DNA from: Glaciozyma antarctica PI12
Lineage: Eukaryota; Basidiomycota; Microbotryomycetes; Kriegeriales; Camptobasidiaceae
DNA length: 64,000 nt
Assembly: GCA_002917775.1 (NCBI GenBank)
Contig: KZ627150.1
Coordinates: 250,052-314,051 of the forward strand
Reading direction: 5' to 3'
Shown here in pieces: positions 1 through 12,150 of this stretch. A model generated the notes under the pieces. That model worked only from the letters and a program-made list of their open reading frames with translations, was not told where the DNA came from and made no database searches. How positions within the stretch are numbered: position 1 is the first letter of the stretch; every line of letters begins with the position of its first letter. Position numbers and translations under genes: made by a program.

Positions 1-1152
<1,152 letters not shown>

Positions 1153-1496
1153 ATGCTGTCCTTCTCCCCCGCAACCTTTCCTTCACGGGATTGGCGAGCA
1201 ACCTTCTTATGACCCTATGCCTGCAACCTGAGGGATTGACGTCGTATCTTTGCGTGTGAGAGGAGAGTGCCAGTGCTGCTCGTGCGCTGCTTCGTGGAGC
1301 GGACTGGGTGACGGCTCTTCGCCCTCGTCCGACCCAGTTCCAACGCCCTCTTCTTTGCACACTCCCTTGGCTTCAGATTTCCCGCTCTGCGTAGCCGCAC
1401 CACTCGTCAAAAGCGTCGAAAGCGAAGCGCAAGTAGGTCGGCCCTGCTCAAATCGATCTCTCCCCCCGCTTTCGCTCTCCCTCCCTCTCCCCAACC
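1153..1496 (+). other. Gap between UBI3 and ERG26
   Basis: This holds the 3' end of the ubiquitin-S27a transcript and the promoter of ERG26. The last 40 bases before the ERG26 ATG form a C/T-rich tract. I see no gene here. Confidence 0.5.
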
Positions 1497-3034
1497 ATGT
1501 CCGAGTCCTACATCGTCGTTGGTGGTAAGCCTGACCGTACAGACACCTCAGCAACTCCCAGCTAACCCCCTCCTCTCCCAGGTGAAGGCTTCCTAGGCTC
1601 CACGCTCGTCAAGGCTCTCGTCGCCCGTTACCCCTACGCCGCCGTCTCCTCCCTCGACATCGTCCAGCGTCACTTCCCCACAAAGTCCCAATGGACCTTC
1701 TACTCCGCCGACCTCACCTCCCTCCCTTCCCTCTCCGCCGCATTCAAAGCCAGCGGCGCCACGACCGTCTTCCACACCGCCTCTCCTTGGACTGGTTCCG
1801 GAGCGGACGTGTGTGAGAAAGTCAATGTTCAGGGGACTCAGACGATTGTGGATGCGTGTGTGCAGGAGGGTGTGCGCAAGCTCGTCTTTACGAGTAGTGC
1901 TGGGACAGTTTATAATGGCGAGGACCTCATCAACGTGGACGAGAGGATGCCGTTCCCGGAGAAGGCGCTGGATGCGTACAACGTGACCAAGGTGAGCAGC
2001 CATCGGGAGGAGTTGATGGGAGCTGATCTGGTTGAGGAGGACAGGCCAAGGCGGAGACCATCGTGCTCGAGGCGAACGGCAGGGGGAACGTGAATACGGT
2101 CGCTCTTCGTCCCGCTGGAATCTTTGGGTACGCGGAATGCTCTTCGTTGATTGCGCAGGAATTGAACAGCTCCCCGCGCTGCAGTCCTGGAGACCGACAA
2201 GCTCTCCCTGGAGTCCTCGACGTCCTCAAGTCTGGCAAGACCAACTTCCAGATCGGCGACAACAAGAACCTCTTCGACTGGACCTACGTCGACAACGTCG
2301 TTCACGCGCACCTAATCGCCTCCGAGCGCCTCGAAGCCACCGTCCCTTTCGAATCCCTCGACTCCCGCCTCCCTCCCGTCGACAAGGACCTCCCCCGCCG
2401 CCTCCTCCCCACCTCAACCTACCGCCCCCCCTCCCTCCTCGCTCTCGAACAAGCCGCGGACCCCTCCTTCAGCAACACCAGCACCCCAGACGAGCCTCTC
2501 TACGCCTCCCGAAACCGCTACGACCAATTCTTCCCTCGCACCCCCACGTCTCCCGACCTCGCCGTCGCAGGCCAAGCGTTCTTCATCACGAACGGAGAAC
2601 CGATCCCGTTCTGGGATTTCCCCCGAGCGGTTTGGGCGGCGTACAATGGCCACGAACCCAGTTTCGTCATTCCCCTCCCGTGGTGGGGGTTGGGTTGGCG
2701 GCGGCGGGTGGAGCGGAGGCGTTTAGTTATTTGATGGGGAGGACGCCCGGGTTGACGCGCGGAAAGGTCGTTTATTCGACGGTGCATCGGTACTACAACA
2801 TTGAGAAGGTGTGTTCATGAGGCGCGGAGTGGGGGTGGAGAGCTGACGATTCGACTTCGCAGGCTCGCCGAGTGCTGGGATACGAGCCGATTGTCGGGCT
2901 GCAAGAAGGTATTAAGCGGGCTGTCGCAGTGCGTAGCGTTCGACACCGTCGCGCGAAGCTGGAGCTGACCCTCGCTCTCGCAGTGGTACAAGGAGAACGA
3001 GGCCGCCTCCGCTACCACCGCGATCAAAGCCTGA
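1497..3034 (+). CDS. ERG26: C-3 sterol dehydrogenase (C-4 decarboxylase), with a one-base frame break
   Basis: Removes the C-4 carboxyl group and oxidises the 3-hydroxyl of sterol intermediates in the ER, with Erg25 and Erg27. Six exons: 1497-1524, 1582-1991, 2045-2127, 2185-2808, 2863-2928, 2984-3034. The N-terminus has the dinucleotide-binding GGEGFLGS motif, the active-site YNVTK (Tyr-x3-Lys), then RPAGIFGPGDRQ and the WTYVDNVVHAH block. The C-terminus carries RYYNIEKARRVLGYEP. About 80 residues between these blocks are a low-complexity insertion. The exons sum to 1,262 bases, one short of a multiple of three. The frame changes at the run of five G at 2685-2689, where one more G would restore PLPWWGVGLAAAGG and the conserved C-terminus. 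I read this as a sequence error rather than a dead gene. The gene converges on the lipase gene to its right. Confidence 0.9.
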
Positions 3035-3070
3035 ACCCCATGTCGTTCTCTTGGATACCATTCACTCTCG

Positions 3071-6000
3071 TTAATCCATGCAGCTTCTTCCTGCGAACGA
3101 GCTGGGCTTGGACGGAACACTGCTCTTCGATTCCAGCTCAAAGGCTCTCAATCGCGTCGAGGTACACTCGCGGGAGATGACTCTTGACGAGGTCTGCTTC
3201 CGAGCATCCGGGCAGGAGAAGAACGACGGATCCCGCACTTCGTAGAGTCCCCAGATCTGCGGTTCTTCGCCATCGTCGTCCTCGTCGAGCATCTCCTCCA
3301 CCTGCTTCCTCCTCGTCGCTTCGAGAGCTGCGAATGTCAAAAGATCAGCACGAGTTCTCGGCGACGAGCAGCGCACTCACCAGCTGGCAAGCGATCAAGA
3401 TGCAATGCCCTCCCCGCCGGCACCATCATCGACTCATCCGACCTTGCCAACGCCGGATCGTCCATCTCCCTCCTCCACCCCCAAGCACTCTCCTCAATCC
3501 TCTTCACCTCCTCACTCGCTCCCCCGACCTCCCCACCACCAAGCCTCTTCCACCTCCACCAGCTACTCAACACCTCGCTCCTCCCATGCTGTCCCACCTC
3601 TTTGCTCGCAAGGAACTTCCGTCGCTTTTGTGCGAGGCGCCCGAGTGCTCGTCGGACTTCGCGAACTTGGGGAACGCCCATACGGACTACGACGTCTGCA
3701 CCGAGGGAGACGGAGAGGACGAGGGGCTCGACGCCGAGAGAGGTTCGATGGGCGAGGCGGAGGTCGACAGTGGTGGGGTGGGCGAAGGTGATGGCGCGGA
3801 GAGGGCGGCCGGAGGGGAGGCCCGAGGTGGAGCGGATGAGCCAGTGGCCTTCGGAGGTGGGGGAGGTGATGTATTCGCCGAGGAGGAAGGCGGCGGTTGA
3901 TGCCTGGAGAGGGTTAGCGAGAGCGAAGGGAGATCGACGAGGGACTCACGATGGCGGCGCCGAGGGAGTGACCGACGAGGACGAGAGCATAGCCTTCGTT
4001 CTCCTCGAGAGCGGCCTTGACTTTGGCGAAGAGAGGACTGAGTTCGGGGCTGCGAAGCGAATCGTCAGTTACGTTCAAAGATCCTCGGAGCGCTGCGACT
4101 CACTTGAGCAGCCTTCGCGCCGCGGCGAGGATTCCAGCGTGTGCGAGGAACGACTCTGGCTCTCCACCCGGAGTGAGAGAGGGAAGTTCGACCTCATCAA
4201 AGCTCGCTTCGAGATCCGTCTTGATATCCGCGAGCGACTGCGTCCCCCTCACCACGCACACTACCTCCAGATTGACATCGTCGCGCAAGAGGTAGATCTG
4301 CGGCTCGTAGCTCTCGTCGAGCTCGCCCTCAGCCGGCCCACTGAGGTACTCCTTCTGAATCGCGACGTGGAGCACGTTGTCGGGCCCTTGTACGCCACCG
4401 AGATGGGCGAAGATTCGATGAGGGAGAGTCGCGCCGGAGGGAGTGAAGGGCATGACGGGGTCTATAAGGTAGGAATGCAGGCCGTACGATGCTGTGGCGA
4501 GGCGAGCGTGGCGCTTGATCGTTTTGAGAAGGGTGGGGAGCGGTCGAGGGTCGGGAACGGGTCGGAGAGGTGGGGAAGAGGGAGTGGCGAAGGAGTAGAA
4601 GGGGGATGCAGGAGTTCTTGGGGTTGGTGGGAAGGAGAACCCGGGGAGAGCGTCGCCGAGGTCGATGGGAGGGAGGTCGTCGAGGTCGTCGAGGTCGTCG
4701 CTGGGCACGAGCGTCCGAGGGGAGGGCGAGAGGTGTGCGATGGGGTCGAAGGAGTCGTTGAGAATAGTTCCTTCGACAATCGAGTCGCCTCCGCCTGTGA
4801 CGAGAAGCCTATCTCCCTCGCCGTCGTCCTCGGCCCATCGTCGAGTCGTTCTCCGCCTCCCAATCCCCGGTCGCTCGAACCCAATACTCTCTCGCCTCCT
4901 GAGAGATCGCTTGCGCCTCGTCCTCCCAGGAGACGCCGCCGCCAGTTCTCCACCAAAGTCCTCCTCATCCTCGCCGTTCAGGAGCTTCAGCCTCCCCGGA
5001 CCCTCCGCAATCCACCTCTCCTTGCTCATCGCCTGAATCGCCGCCATCTCCAACAACCCAATCGTGATGCTCCAGACCCCTAGTCGCACGCCGTCCTGCT
5101 CGCAAACGAGGTCCCACTCCTTTCGACAAAGGACGAGGTACTCCTTCGCAACGAGAGAGAGGTCCGTTCGTCCCGTGAGGTTTAAGAACGTCCAATGCCC
5201 GAACAACGCGATCGAGCGAAGAGTGATGAGTGTCGAAAGGAGGAGGGAGTAGGAATGTACGACGAGGAAGAAGAGGAACCCGACGAGGTGCATCAGCGCC
5301 CCGAGGACGCCGCCGACGCTGCCGAGTCCTGCGCCGTTGATGGTGGGTTCGGCGGATCCGACGGCGATCCAGATGAGGAGGTCGGCGTGGGAACGCGCTC
5401 GACTTTCGAGGGTGCGGAAGGCGAAGCTGAGGGGAGAGCCGAACGCGACGAGGAAATGGGTGGGAGTCGAGCTGGGGTGCCGAGGGGAAGAAGGGATGGG
5501 CCTGGCGACGGGGCTGGGGGAAGTGGTGATGGGAGGGGTGTTGAGGAGCCCAGTGACGGAGGGGGAGATGGTGTGCGAGTCGCCGCGATCGCAGGGGGGA
5601 GATTTCGACTCCGAGGCTCGTCGTCGCGCACGACGAATCGTAAAGTAGTCGTCCTCTTCTGGTGCGGCCTTCGAGAGGGGTTCCAGTGGAGTGAAATGAA
5701 AGGGAGAGGGCTCAGCGTCGGTAAAGAATGGGCCGAGTTTGGGTTTTGGTGGAGCGAAGAGAGTTGCTGTAGATTGGGAGGAGAGGGTCGACCCGGCGTT
5801 GTCGAAGAGGAAGCCCGGAGTGAAGGCGGGGAGGGGAGGGCTGAGGAAGTCGAACGAGTTGTCGATACCGTTCGCAGGCGTAGGCGCGAATAGCGACATG
5901 GGAGTGGCTGCTCGATACGCAGGAGTCTCGGTCGTCGTGCGAGCTTGCGAAGGTTTCCTCGAGAGCTCTTCCTCGTCCGTCGTCTCCTCCTTCGCATTCT

Positions 6001-6893
6001 CCTGCTCCCGCCTGAGCCGCTCCGCAAGCTTGCTGACGAGCCGTTCTCCGACCTCGAACCCCTTGATACTGTTCTCCGCTCGCTCCAGCCTTCGTCGTTC
6101 CTTTTTGGCGTTGCCCGAGAGTCCTTCGTCGTTCGGGTCCTCCTTCCAGCTTCGGTAGAACTTGCCGCTGTCGAGTCCACCTGGAGGACCAAGAGCCGAT
6201 ACGAGCTTGGAGGCAGTCGCGAGGAGAGAGTGGGGGAAGACGGGAGGAGGAGGACGATCGCGAGCGAGTTGGCGCGCTTGTCGACGAAGGCGCTGGTTGG
6301 ATTCGCGAGCGGTTCGAGTGCCGAGAAGACCTGCGGGGTGGAAGATCAGCACCTTGAGCAGGACTGCAGAGCGTGTACGCACCTTCGAAGCTGTCTCGAC
6401 TGCTTCCGTCGTCCAAAAAAGGCGGAGGCAAGAGCAACGCGCCGTGCCGAGTGTCCCTCCTCCCATCCGCGTCCCAGCTCCACCCTCCCGGCAATCCAAC
6501 AGGACTAGGCGGAAGGTCCGGATCACTCTCCTCCGCCATTGTCTTCCTCGTCCTGCGCGGCGCAGCGTCGAGCGGTGGGATCTCGGCTTCGGAGATAGTC
6601 AAGCCCACGTTCGTTCGCGCTGCAGCTGGAGGAAGGAAGGAGAGACCAAATTCTGATCCCAGGTCCAGCGATTCAGCTCCCTCCACGCCTCTCCTACGCG
6701 CCAAGAGCGAAGCCTGCGCCTTTGAGGGCCCCGCACTGGCCGAGCTGAGGCGCTGAGCGTTGTGACCTAAGAGGATGGCGGACAGGGCGCTGAGAGCTCC
6801 TGTGGTAGTGGCTGGTGTGCTGGGGAGGAAGGAGGAGCGGGAGCCGGTTGCTGGAGGCGCAGGGGAGCTGGCGGTAGGAGAATGCCGAGCCAT
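3071..6893 (-). CDS. Class 3 (Lipase_3) sn-1-specific diacylglycerol lipase-like membrane protein
   Basis: A large serine lipase, about 1,200 residues from five exons (6893-6383, 6330-4104, 4049-3950, 3903-3381, 3327-3071). The long N-terminal half is Pro/Ser-rich and acidic with several hydrophobic segments (for example FLFFLVVHSYSLLLSTLI), so it is likely membrane-bound. A DDLDDLDDL tract sits mid-protein. The nucleophile motif GHSLG lies near 3957-3974, after an RGTQSLADIKTDLEA block typical of Lipase_3; the acid residue is probably in GADVVVRMG. The open frame runs to a stop at 3071, but one frame over, ending at 3138, the sequence reads HLPRVYLDAIESL. That is the expected family C-terminus and holds the catalytic His. 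A one-base break near 3190-3230 is therefore likely. The start is the first ATG (6893) of the exon. The natural substrate cannot be told from sequence. Confidence 0.82.
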
Positions 6894-7273
6894 CGGAGAG
6901 GGAGGAGAGCTGAAGCTGGAGCTGGCGCTGGCGCTGTTACTTGCAGAGGAGCGGCGTAGTTGCTGCTTCGGTTACTGTCTCCCCCTGTCGTAGCTGCTGG
7001 GCGAGTGCGAGTTGGCGGCGGCGATGGAGAGAAAAGTTGAACGCCGAACCTGACGCGCCCCTCCGGGCCTCCGCGGCGAGACATCCAGCTACTTCCGCCG
7101 AATCTTGCGAAGCCAGATCTTGTCGAGCGTTCAAAATGTTTGTTGTCCCGGGTTCCTCTCGAGAAATCGAAGAACGCACACTCCTTCCAACTTCTCAAGC
7201 TCTATTACTATGTCCAGTGTCCCTCAAATCCCTAAAAGCCCTAAAATCCCTCAGAGATCCCTCGAAAGCTCCC
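6894..7273. other. Gap between the lipase start and the threonine aldolase stop
   Basis: It should contain the lipase promoter and the 3' end of the aldolase transcript. Open frames on both strands lack any recognisable protein feature. I see no gene. Confidence 0.4.
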
Positions 7274-8856
7274 CTACTTCTTCCCAGCGTAAATCACTCC
7301 CATCCTCTGCAACTTCTTCGGCGCCGTCATCCCCTCGTACCGTCCGCCCGCGAACCGCACGTTCTGCTCCACCTCCTCCGCACTAAGCCCCTCCGCCTTG
7401 TCCTTGCACTCCTCCTTGAGCTCCTCCACCACCTCGACCAGATCCCTCACCGCCTCCTCCGTCACTTGAATATGCACGACGACCCTATTCCCGCCCAACC
7501 TGATTCCCCGCGTCTTCGCACGCTCGACGAGTTCCCAGATCGTGAACCCAAGCGGCGAGGGATCGATCCAGAGCATCTGCGTCTCGGTGGGGAGGAGGAG
7601 TCGGACGCCGAGAGAGGCGAGAGAAGTGGCGAGAGAAGTGGCGAGGGCGTGAGTCGCGGGAAGGAGGGAGAGGTGGTGATCGAGCGCGTAGCCGGCTGCG
7701 ACGGCGAGGGAACCGCTCTGTCGAATTCCACCGCCGAAGCACTTGCGAAACCATTTGGCTTTGTTGATGAACGCCCTGGGACCGACGAGGATGCTGGCGA
7801 GGAGAGGTTAGTGGGGAAGAGCGAGAGCGTCAGAGGGGAGGACGTACCTGCCGATAGGAGCTCCGAGACCCTTGGACATGCACAACGAGACGGTGTCGAA
7901 AGGACGACAAAGCTCCTCCAACTCCATCCCCGTCTTCGCCACGACCTCCCACATCCTCGCACCATCGCAATGCATAATCACTCCCTCCTCCCTCATCTTG
8001 TCCGAAATCCGCACAATCTCATCCTGGGGGAAGATCGTGCCCGAGAGCGTGTTCTCGAGCGCAACGATCTTGGTAGGGGCACCGTGGATGTCGTCCCCGC
8101 GCACGATGTTGGCCTCGACGTCCTCGAGCGTCAAGTGGTGGCCGTTCGAAGGAGGGATCGCGAGCGAGTTGGCCTGCGAGTGGAAAGCGACGCCGCCGGC
8201 TTCATAGAGGTGGATATGGGCTCGGGCGTCGAGGAGGATCGAGTGGGGAGGTTGGGTGAGGTGAGTGCGGATGGCGAGTTGGTTCGTCTGAAGACGCAAA
8301 ATGTCAGCACTTCGTCTGAGCAGCTCGAGAGAGAGAGGTAGCTCACCATCGTCCCGCTAACACAGAACAAGCCAGCCTCCTTTCCTGCCAGCTTGGCCAC
8401 GCGGTCCTGCAGCTCGTTCGTAGCTTCATCCTCCTGCACGCGCCAGGTCCATCAGCTCTCCTCCCCATCCTCTGCACACCGAACCAGCTCACCCCGTACA
8501 CGTCGTCTCCCCTACTAGCCTCCTTCATCAAGTCGAACATCGCGTCCGTAGGCATCGTGATAGTATCCCTGCAGGAGGGAAGTCAGCCTCGCCAAACCAG
8601 CTCCCCAGGCGTGCTAGACTCGAGATCGCGGCGCAAGGAGGGACACGTACGTTCGGAAATCCCTACTGATGAGCTTGAGCTTCTGCTCGTTGGGGGAGAG
8701 CGCCGCATCGGACTGGAGAGCTTGAGTCATGGTGAGCGCGCGGTGGTGGGGGTTAAGCTGAGGACGGAGGGCGAGCTGGGGCGAGGGCGAGGGCTGGGGC
8801 GGAAGTCGAGCAGCGAGACCTTGAAGCACTGGACGAGCGTAAGATCTCAAGAGCAT
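7274..8856 (-). CDS. GLY1: L-threonine aldolase (PLP enzyme)
   Basis: Cleaves threonine or allo-threonine to glycine and acetaldehyde using pyridoxal phosphate. Visible family blocks in order: DTITMPTDAMFDLM, GDDVYG, ELQDRVAKLAGKEAGLFCVSGTM, LLDARAHIHLYEAGG, the cofactor-binding HCDGARMWE, the Schiff-base lysine in CMSKGLGAPIG, then FGGGIRQSG, and the stop after YAGKK. The exon with ATG 8856 adds about 42 residues rich in Arg, Leu and Ala with no acidic residue (MLLRSYARPVLQGLAARL), which looks like a mitochondrial presequence. A second in-frame ATG just before TQALQSDAALSP would give a cytosolic form. I took the upstream start. Five or so introns all keep frame. The gene lies tail to head with the lipase gene. 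Confidence 0.93.
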
Positions 8857-9116
8857 CCGTTCGTGTGGACTTCAACAAAAACCAGGAGGGGGGCTCGCGT
8901 GGTGTCTGCCTCTCTTGCTGCGGCTTGCCGGCCTCCGCAGGACCTTCGGTCGGTCCTATTATCCCTGGAGGATCCGCACTAATTTCACTGGTGCCCTACT
9001 CAGCAGTGAGCACTAGGACCAGGCTGTGGAGCTTGAAGAAGCTGCGAAGTCTCTCGCTCGTCTGAACCGTTGCAACGTTGCTGTGCATTTTTATAGATTG
9101 ACATAGGGCAGCTCTT

Positions 9117-10572
9117 CTACAGAAGGGTCTCGCCGAGCGCGCAACGAACCAACGAACGTCCGACGTCCACCGTCTGGGCGACCGAAGCGAGAGCTCCGAG
9201 CGAAGGGTTGATCTCCTGCTCGCCAGCGTCAGTAAGCTCGCTGCGACGCTCAGAATCAAGGAACGCACCATGATATCGAGCGAGACGAGGAGGTTGGTCT
9301 CGGCAATGGCTGCGTGAACCCGATCAGCGAAGCTGGGAGAGAGAGCGAAGGGACGCACCTTCGCAGATATAGTGACCCTCGCGGAAGGTAAGACCTCCTC
9401 GGACGGCGGTTCCAGTACTGGGGGCGACAGAGGGATCCAGTGCATCGACGTCGAAGGAGAGGTGGATAGGACGAGTGCGGTCGGGGTTGACGTGGTCGAG
9501 CGCCATCTCGACGACCTTGCCGATGCCGTACTTGTCGACATGGAACATGGAGAAGCACTTGATGTCTTTGGGTCTATCGCGTTAGCTTTGGCTGCGCTGG
9601 GAGAGGAGAGAACGCACTGTTGTCCTTGAGGATCTTGCGCTCTCCAGCGTCGATATCGCGCAGTCCGATGTAGACGATACGCTCGGGCTTGAGGCAAGGC
9701 TTGATCCAGGAGAACTCGGGAATCTCCTCTGAGGAAGTCCCGTCGAGGCCGAGGAGGAAGGAGACGGGGCACCCGTGGAGGTTACCGCTCTCAGTCGTGT
9801 GAGGCGTGTTGATATCCTGCGCCTCGCAGTCAGAATCGTGCGAAGAGGGACGAGGGGAGGACGTACGGCGTGAGCGTCAACCCAGATCAAGCAGGCCTCG
9901 GGGTACGCCTTGAACGTTCCAGAGACGGTTCCCATAGCCTATAATCACATCCTGATCAGCTCTCATCTCCATCCAGCAGGCATCTGAACTCACGAGCGAG
10001 TGATCCCCACCCAGCGTAACCGTAAGCTGTCCCTTGCTCGCATGCGCGTACACGCGATCCGCCACATCCTTCGTGACCTACTCCTCCCTAGATCAGCTCC
10101 CCTCCCTCACTCAGAAAGAGCTACGTACCCTCGACACGAGACGGGGCTGCTTAAGGCGTCCGATATCAGGATCAGGGGTATCGGACACAATCGAGACGGC
10201 GAGAGCGTCGGCGCCAGCAAAGTCGACGGTCCAGCCGAGGTTCTGTGCAAAGCTGTCAGCTGTGCATGGAGAGAGGAGGGCGAGGGGGAGGCGCACCTCG
10301 ATGTCGTTGAGGAGGCCAGACTCGATGAGCTGGAGTGGTCCCGTCTGTAGTCCTGCGTTAGCTCCTCCTCCACAGGCACGGTCAGTGAGGAACGTACGTC
10401 GACTCCAGCTTTGGGCTGTCCTCCACTGCGAGCAGGAAAAAAAGTGTGAGTTACTTGCACGAGGTCTTGGAGTTCGGCGCCAGATGGAGCGCGAGGAGGC
10501 TCACCTGAAGGGGCAGCCGACGATGCCTGCGGTGCGGGGAGTGGCAAGGAATGGGCTGGTAGCGGGTGACAT
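9117..10572 (-). CDS. CAR1: Arginase
   Basis: Hydrolyses arginine to ornithine and urea, the first step of arginine use as nitrogen source; a Mn-dependent ureohydrolase. The manganese-binding motifs are intact: GGDHSL, WVDAHADINTP and [17 protein letters not shown]. The [10 protein letters not shown] block and the C-terminal SLDIMEINPSLG also match the family. The N-terminus reads [26 protein letters not shown], with a very short second exon encoding GGQPKAGVD. Stop at 9117-9119. The many short introns split the Mn-binding blocks (DAHA and DINTP lie on separate exons), so no single open frame shows the protein. The start is set by the ATG at 10572 just ahead of the conserved substrate-site region. 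Confidence 0.94.
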
Positions 10573-10894
10573 TGCTGAGTGTGATGGGAGGAAGAGAATC
10601 CTGTAGCTAGATCAGAGCAGCGTGGTGAGGAGGGCACCCAGGCCCGGGAATAACTTGGCTGTCGCTGACCAGCTGATCCGCCCCCCTGCGGGGTACCGCT
10701 GACCACGCCATTACACACTGTCCACGCTGGAAGAGCCCACGAAACCAAGGAACGGAAAGGGAAAGTGTGTTCGCAGCGAGATCCGAGGAGCGACGACGCA
10801 GGCTCCTCTCCGGCAACTCCTCTCGCAGGCCCAACACAAACACGACGTCAAGTTGGATTGCCTCCCTCCCAACAAACTCCCAAGCTCCTCCTTT
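10573..10894. other. Gap between the arginase start and the Y14 stop
   Basis: About 320 bases that should carry the arginase promoter. It contains several GC-rich stretches and no supported gene. I could not recognise a nitrogen-control (GATA) cluster. Confidence 0.35.
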
Positions 10895-11935
10895 TTAATC
10901 GATCCGGGTAACGAGCTTGCGGCCAGGACTTGCGCTCCTCCCTCTTGCCTTCCTCACATCGGGCTTAGCGTCCTTCGACCTGCGTGCACGAACGGCGTCA
11001 GCAAACGTTCCTGCGCGCGAAAGACGAGACGAGGACGTACGCAACAGGCGGTCGCACGAACGCAAAGTCGCACTGGAGGACCTGCTCGAGAAGGGGAGTA
11101 CCAGAGGCGCCGTCGATAGCAGCTTCGGCTTCCTGGCGAGTCGCGTACTCGACGAGTGCGTAGCCCTGCGCAACATAATCAGCTCTCGCCCGACCACGCT
11201 GTTCCGGTCCAGCGTTCCCAGCACGCCCAAGCGTAGACTCACCTTGACGTATCCCGTCCTCCGGTCCAGGTTCAAGTGCAAGTTCTTGATCTCTCCGTAG
11301 TCGCCAAACTTGTCCTGTAGATCCTCCTCCGACGCCTCCTCGTGCACGTTCGTCACCATCACGATCCATCCTTCGATAGCTGAGAGGGTGCGCGCGAAGA
11401 GGGCGGGCGTGGAGGCGAGGGGGTAAGAGAGGGCGTGGGGCGAGGGCGGGGTGGGGAAGGAAGGGCGAGCTGTGGTCAGTCCTAGTACCGTGGGAAGCAC
11501 AGAGAGCACGTACAGCGCGCAGCGTTTCCCCTCGCAGACTCGACGGTCTCGTCCAGACGCTCGTATCCTCCTGCCTTGACCTCCGCCGCCGCTGCAACAA
11601 CGAACCACCAGGAGCACGTTAACTTTCGTTCCTCGTTCTTCCCAGTCGACCCTGATCCAGCGTCGCCAGCTCCACCTCACTCCCGCTCGCAAACTCCCCC
11701 AGTCCCTCCTCGCGCGTCGTTCCCCTCCTCCCTCCCCAATCTCACGCGCCTATCCAAAGCGTTACTTACCCTCTCCTCCAGTGAATCCACGTCCCTTGCG
11801 CTTCATTGAAGGCTCTGTTGGTCGTTGGAGATGCAAGTCAGCGGGGGGAGGCGTGGCTGGTTCTCGCCAGGGAGAGTCAAGCGCACCATCAACCTCCATA
11901 GGTGCCTCGTCCACGGGCATGTTGTCTTGCTGCAT
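10895..11935 (-). CDS. RBM8A: RNA-binding protein Y14/RBM8A of the exon junction complex
   Basis: Core exon-junction-complex subunit that pairs with Mago and marks spliced mRNAs. Five exons (11935-11770, 11591-11514, 11379-11243, 11165-11041, 10979-10895) give 196 residues. The single RRM begins [17 protein letters not shown] and continues [19 protein letters not shown], then [18 protein letters not shown] and CDFAFVRPP. This is a close match to Y14 and distinguishes it from other RRM proteins. The N-terminal 55 residues are acidic and Pro-rich; the C-terminal tail is basic with an SASPGRK stretch resembling the RS-like tail of Y14. The ATG at 11935 is preferred; an upstream in-frame start near 12142 would add an unlikely extension. 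A Mago partner is not in this window. Confidence 0.9.
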
Positions 11936-12150
11936 CCTTTCGAATCGACTCGGGAGCGGTGGTGGTATTGTTCGACTCAGGCGCTGCCCTGAGCCTGCCT
12001 GGAAATATTCGATTAAATTCAGCTCAAGTACCTGCACACCCCTGAAAATAATTAAATCCCCCTTGCCGATGAGTTCGCTCTCTCCGAACCCTCTCTCTCG
12101 ATCGCCAATCTCTCCTCTTCCTTGAAGCCGGCAGCTGCCCACTCTCCAGG

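Noticed and set aside
2685-2689. Programmed ribosomal frameshifting in ERG26
   Set aside because: No slippery site plus structure of a known type is evident, and similar single-base breaks occur in unrelated genes, pointing to consensus errors.
2641-2718. An intron in ERG26 that would explain the frame change
   Set aside because: The only GT-AG pair in the area would remove conserved residues and joins in a frame with an early stop.
3602-5083. 493-codon open frame on the plus strand
   Set aside because: It is antisense to the conserved lipase exon (GHSLG and flanking blocks), reads as Arg/Glu/Gly-rich filler, and arises from GC-rich codon use.
6941-8341. 466-codon open frame on the plus strand
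   Set aside because: Antisense to the threonine aldolase, which has all catalytic motifs. The plus-strand reading has no feature.
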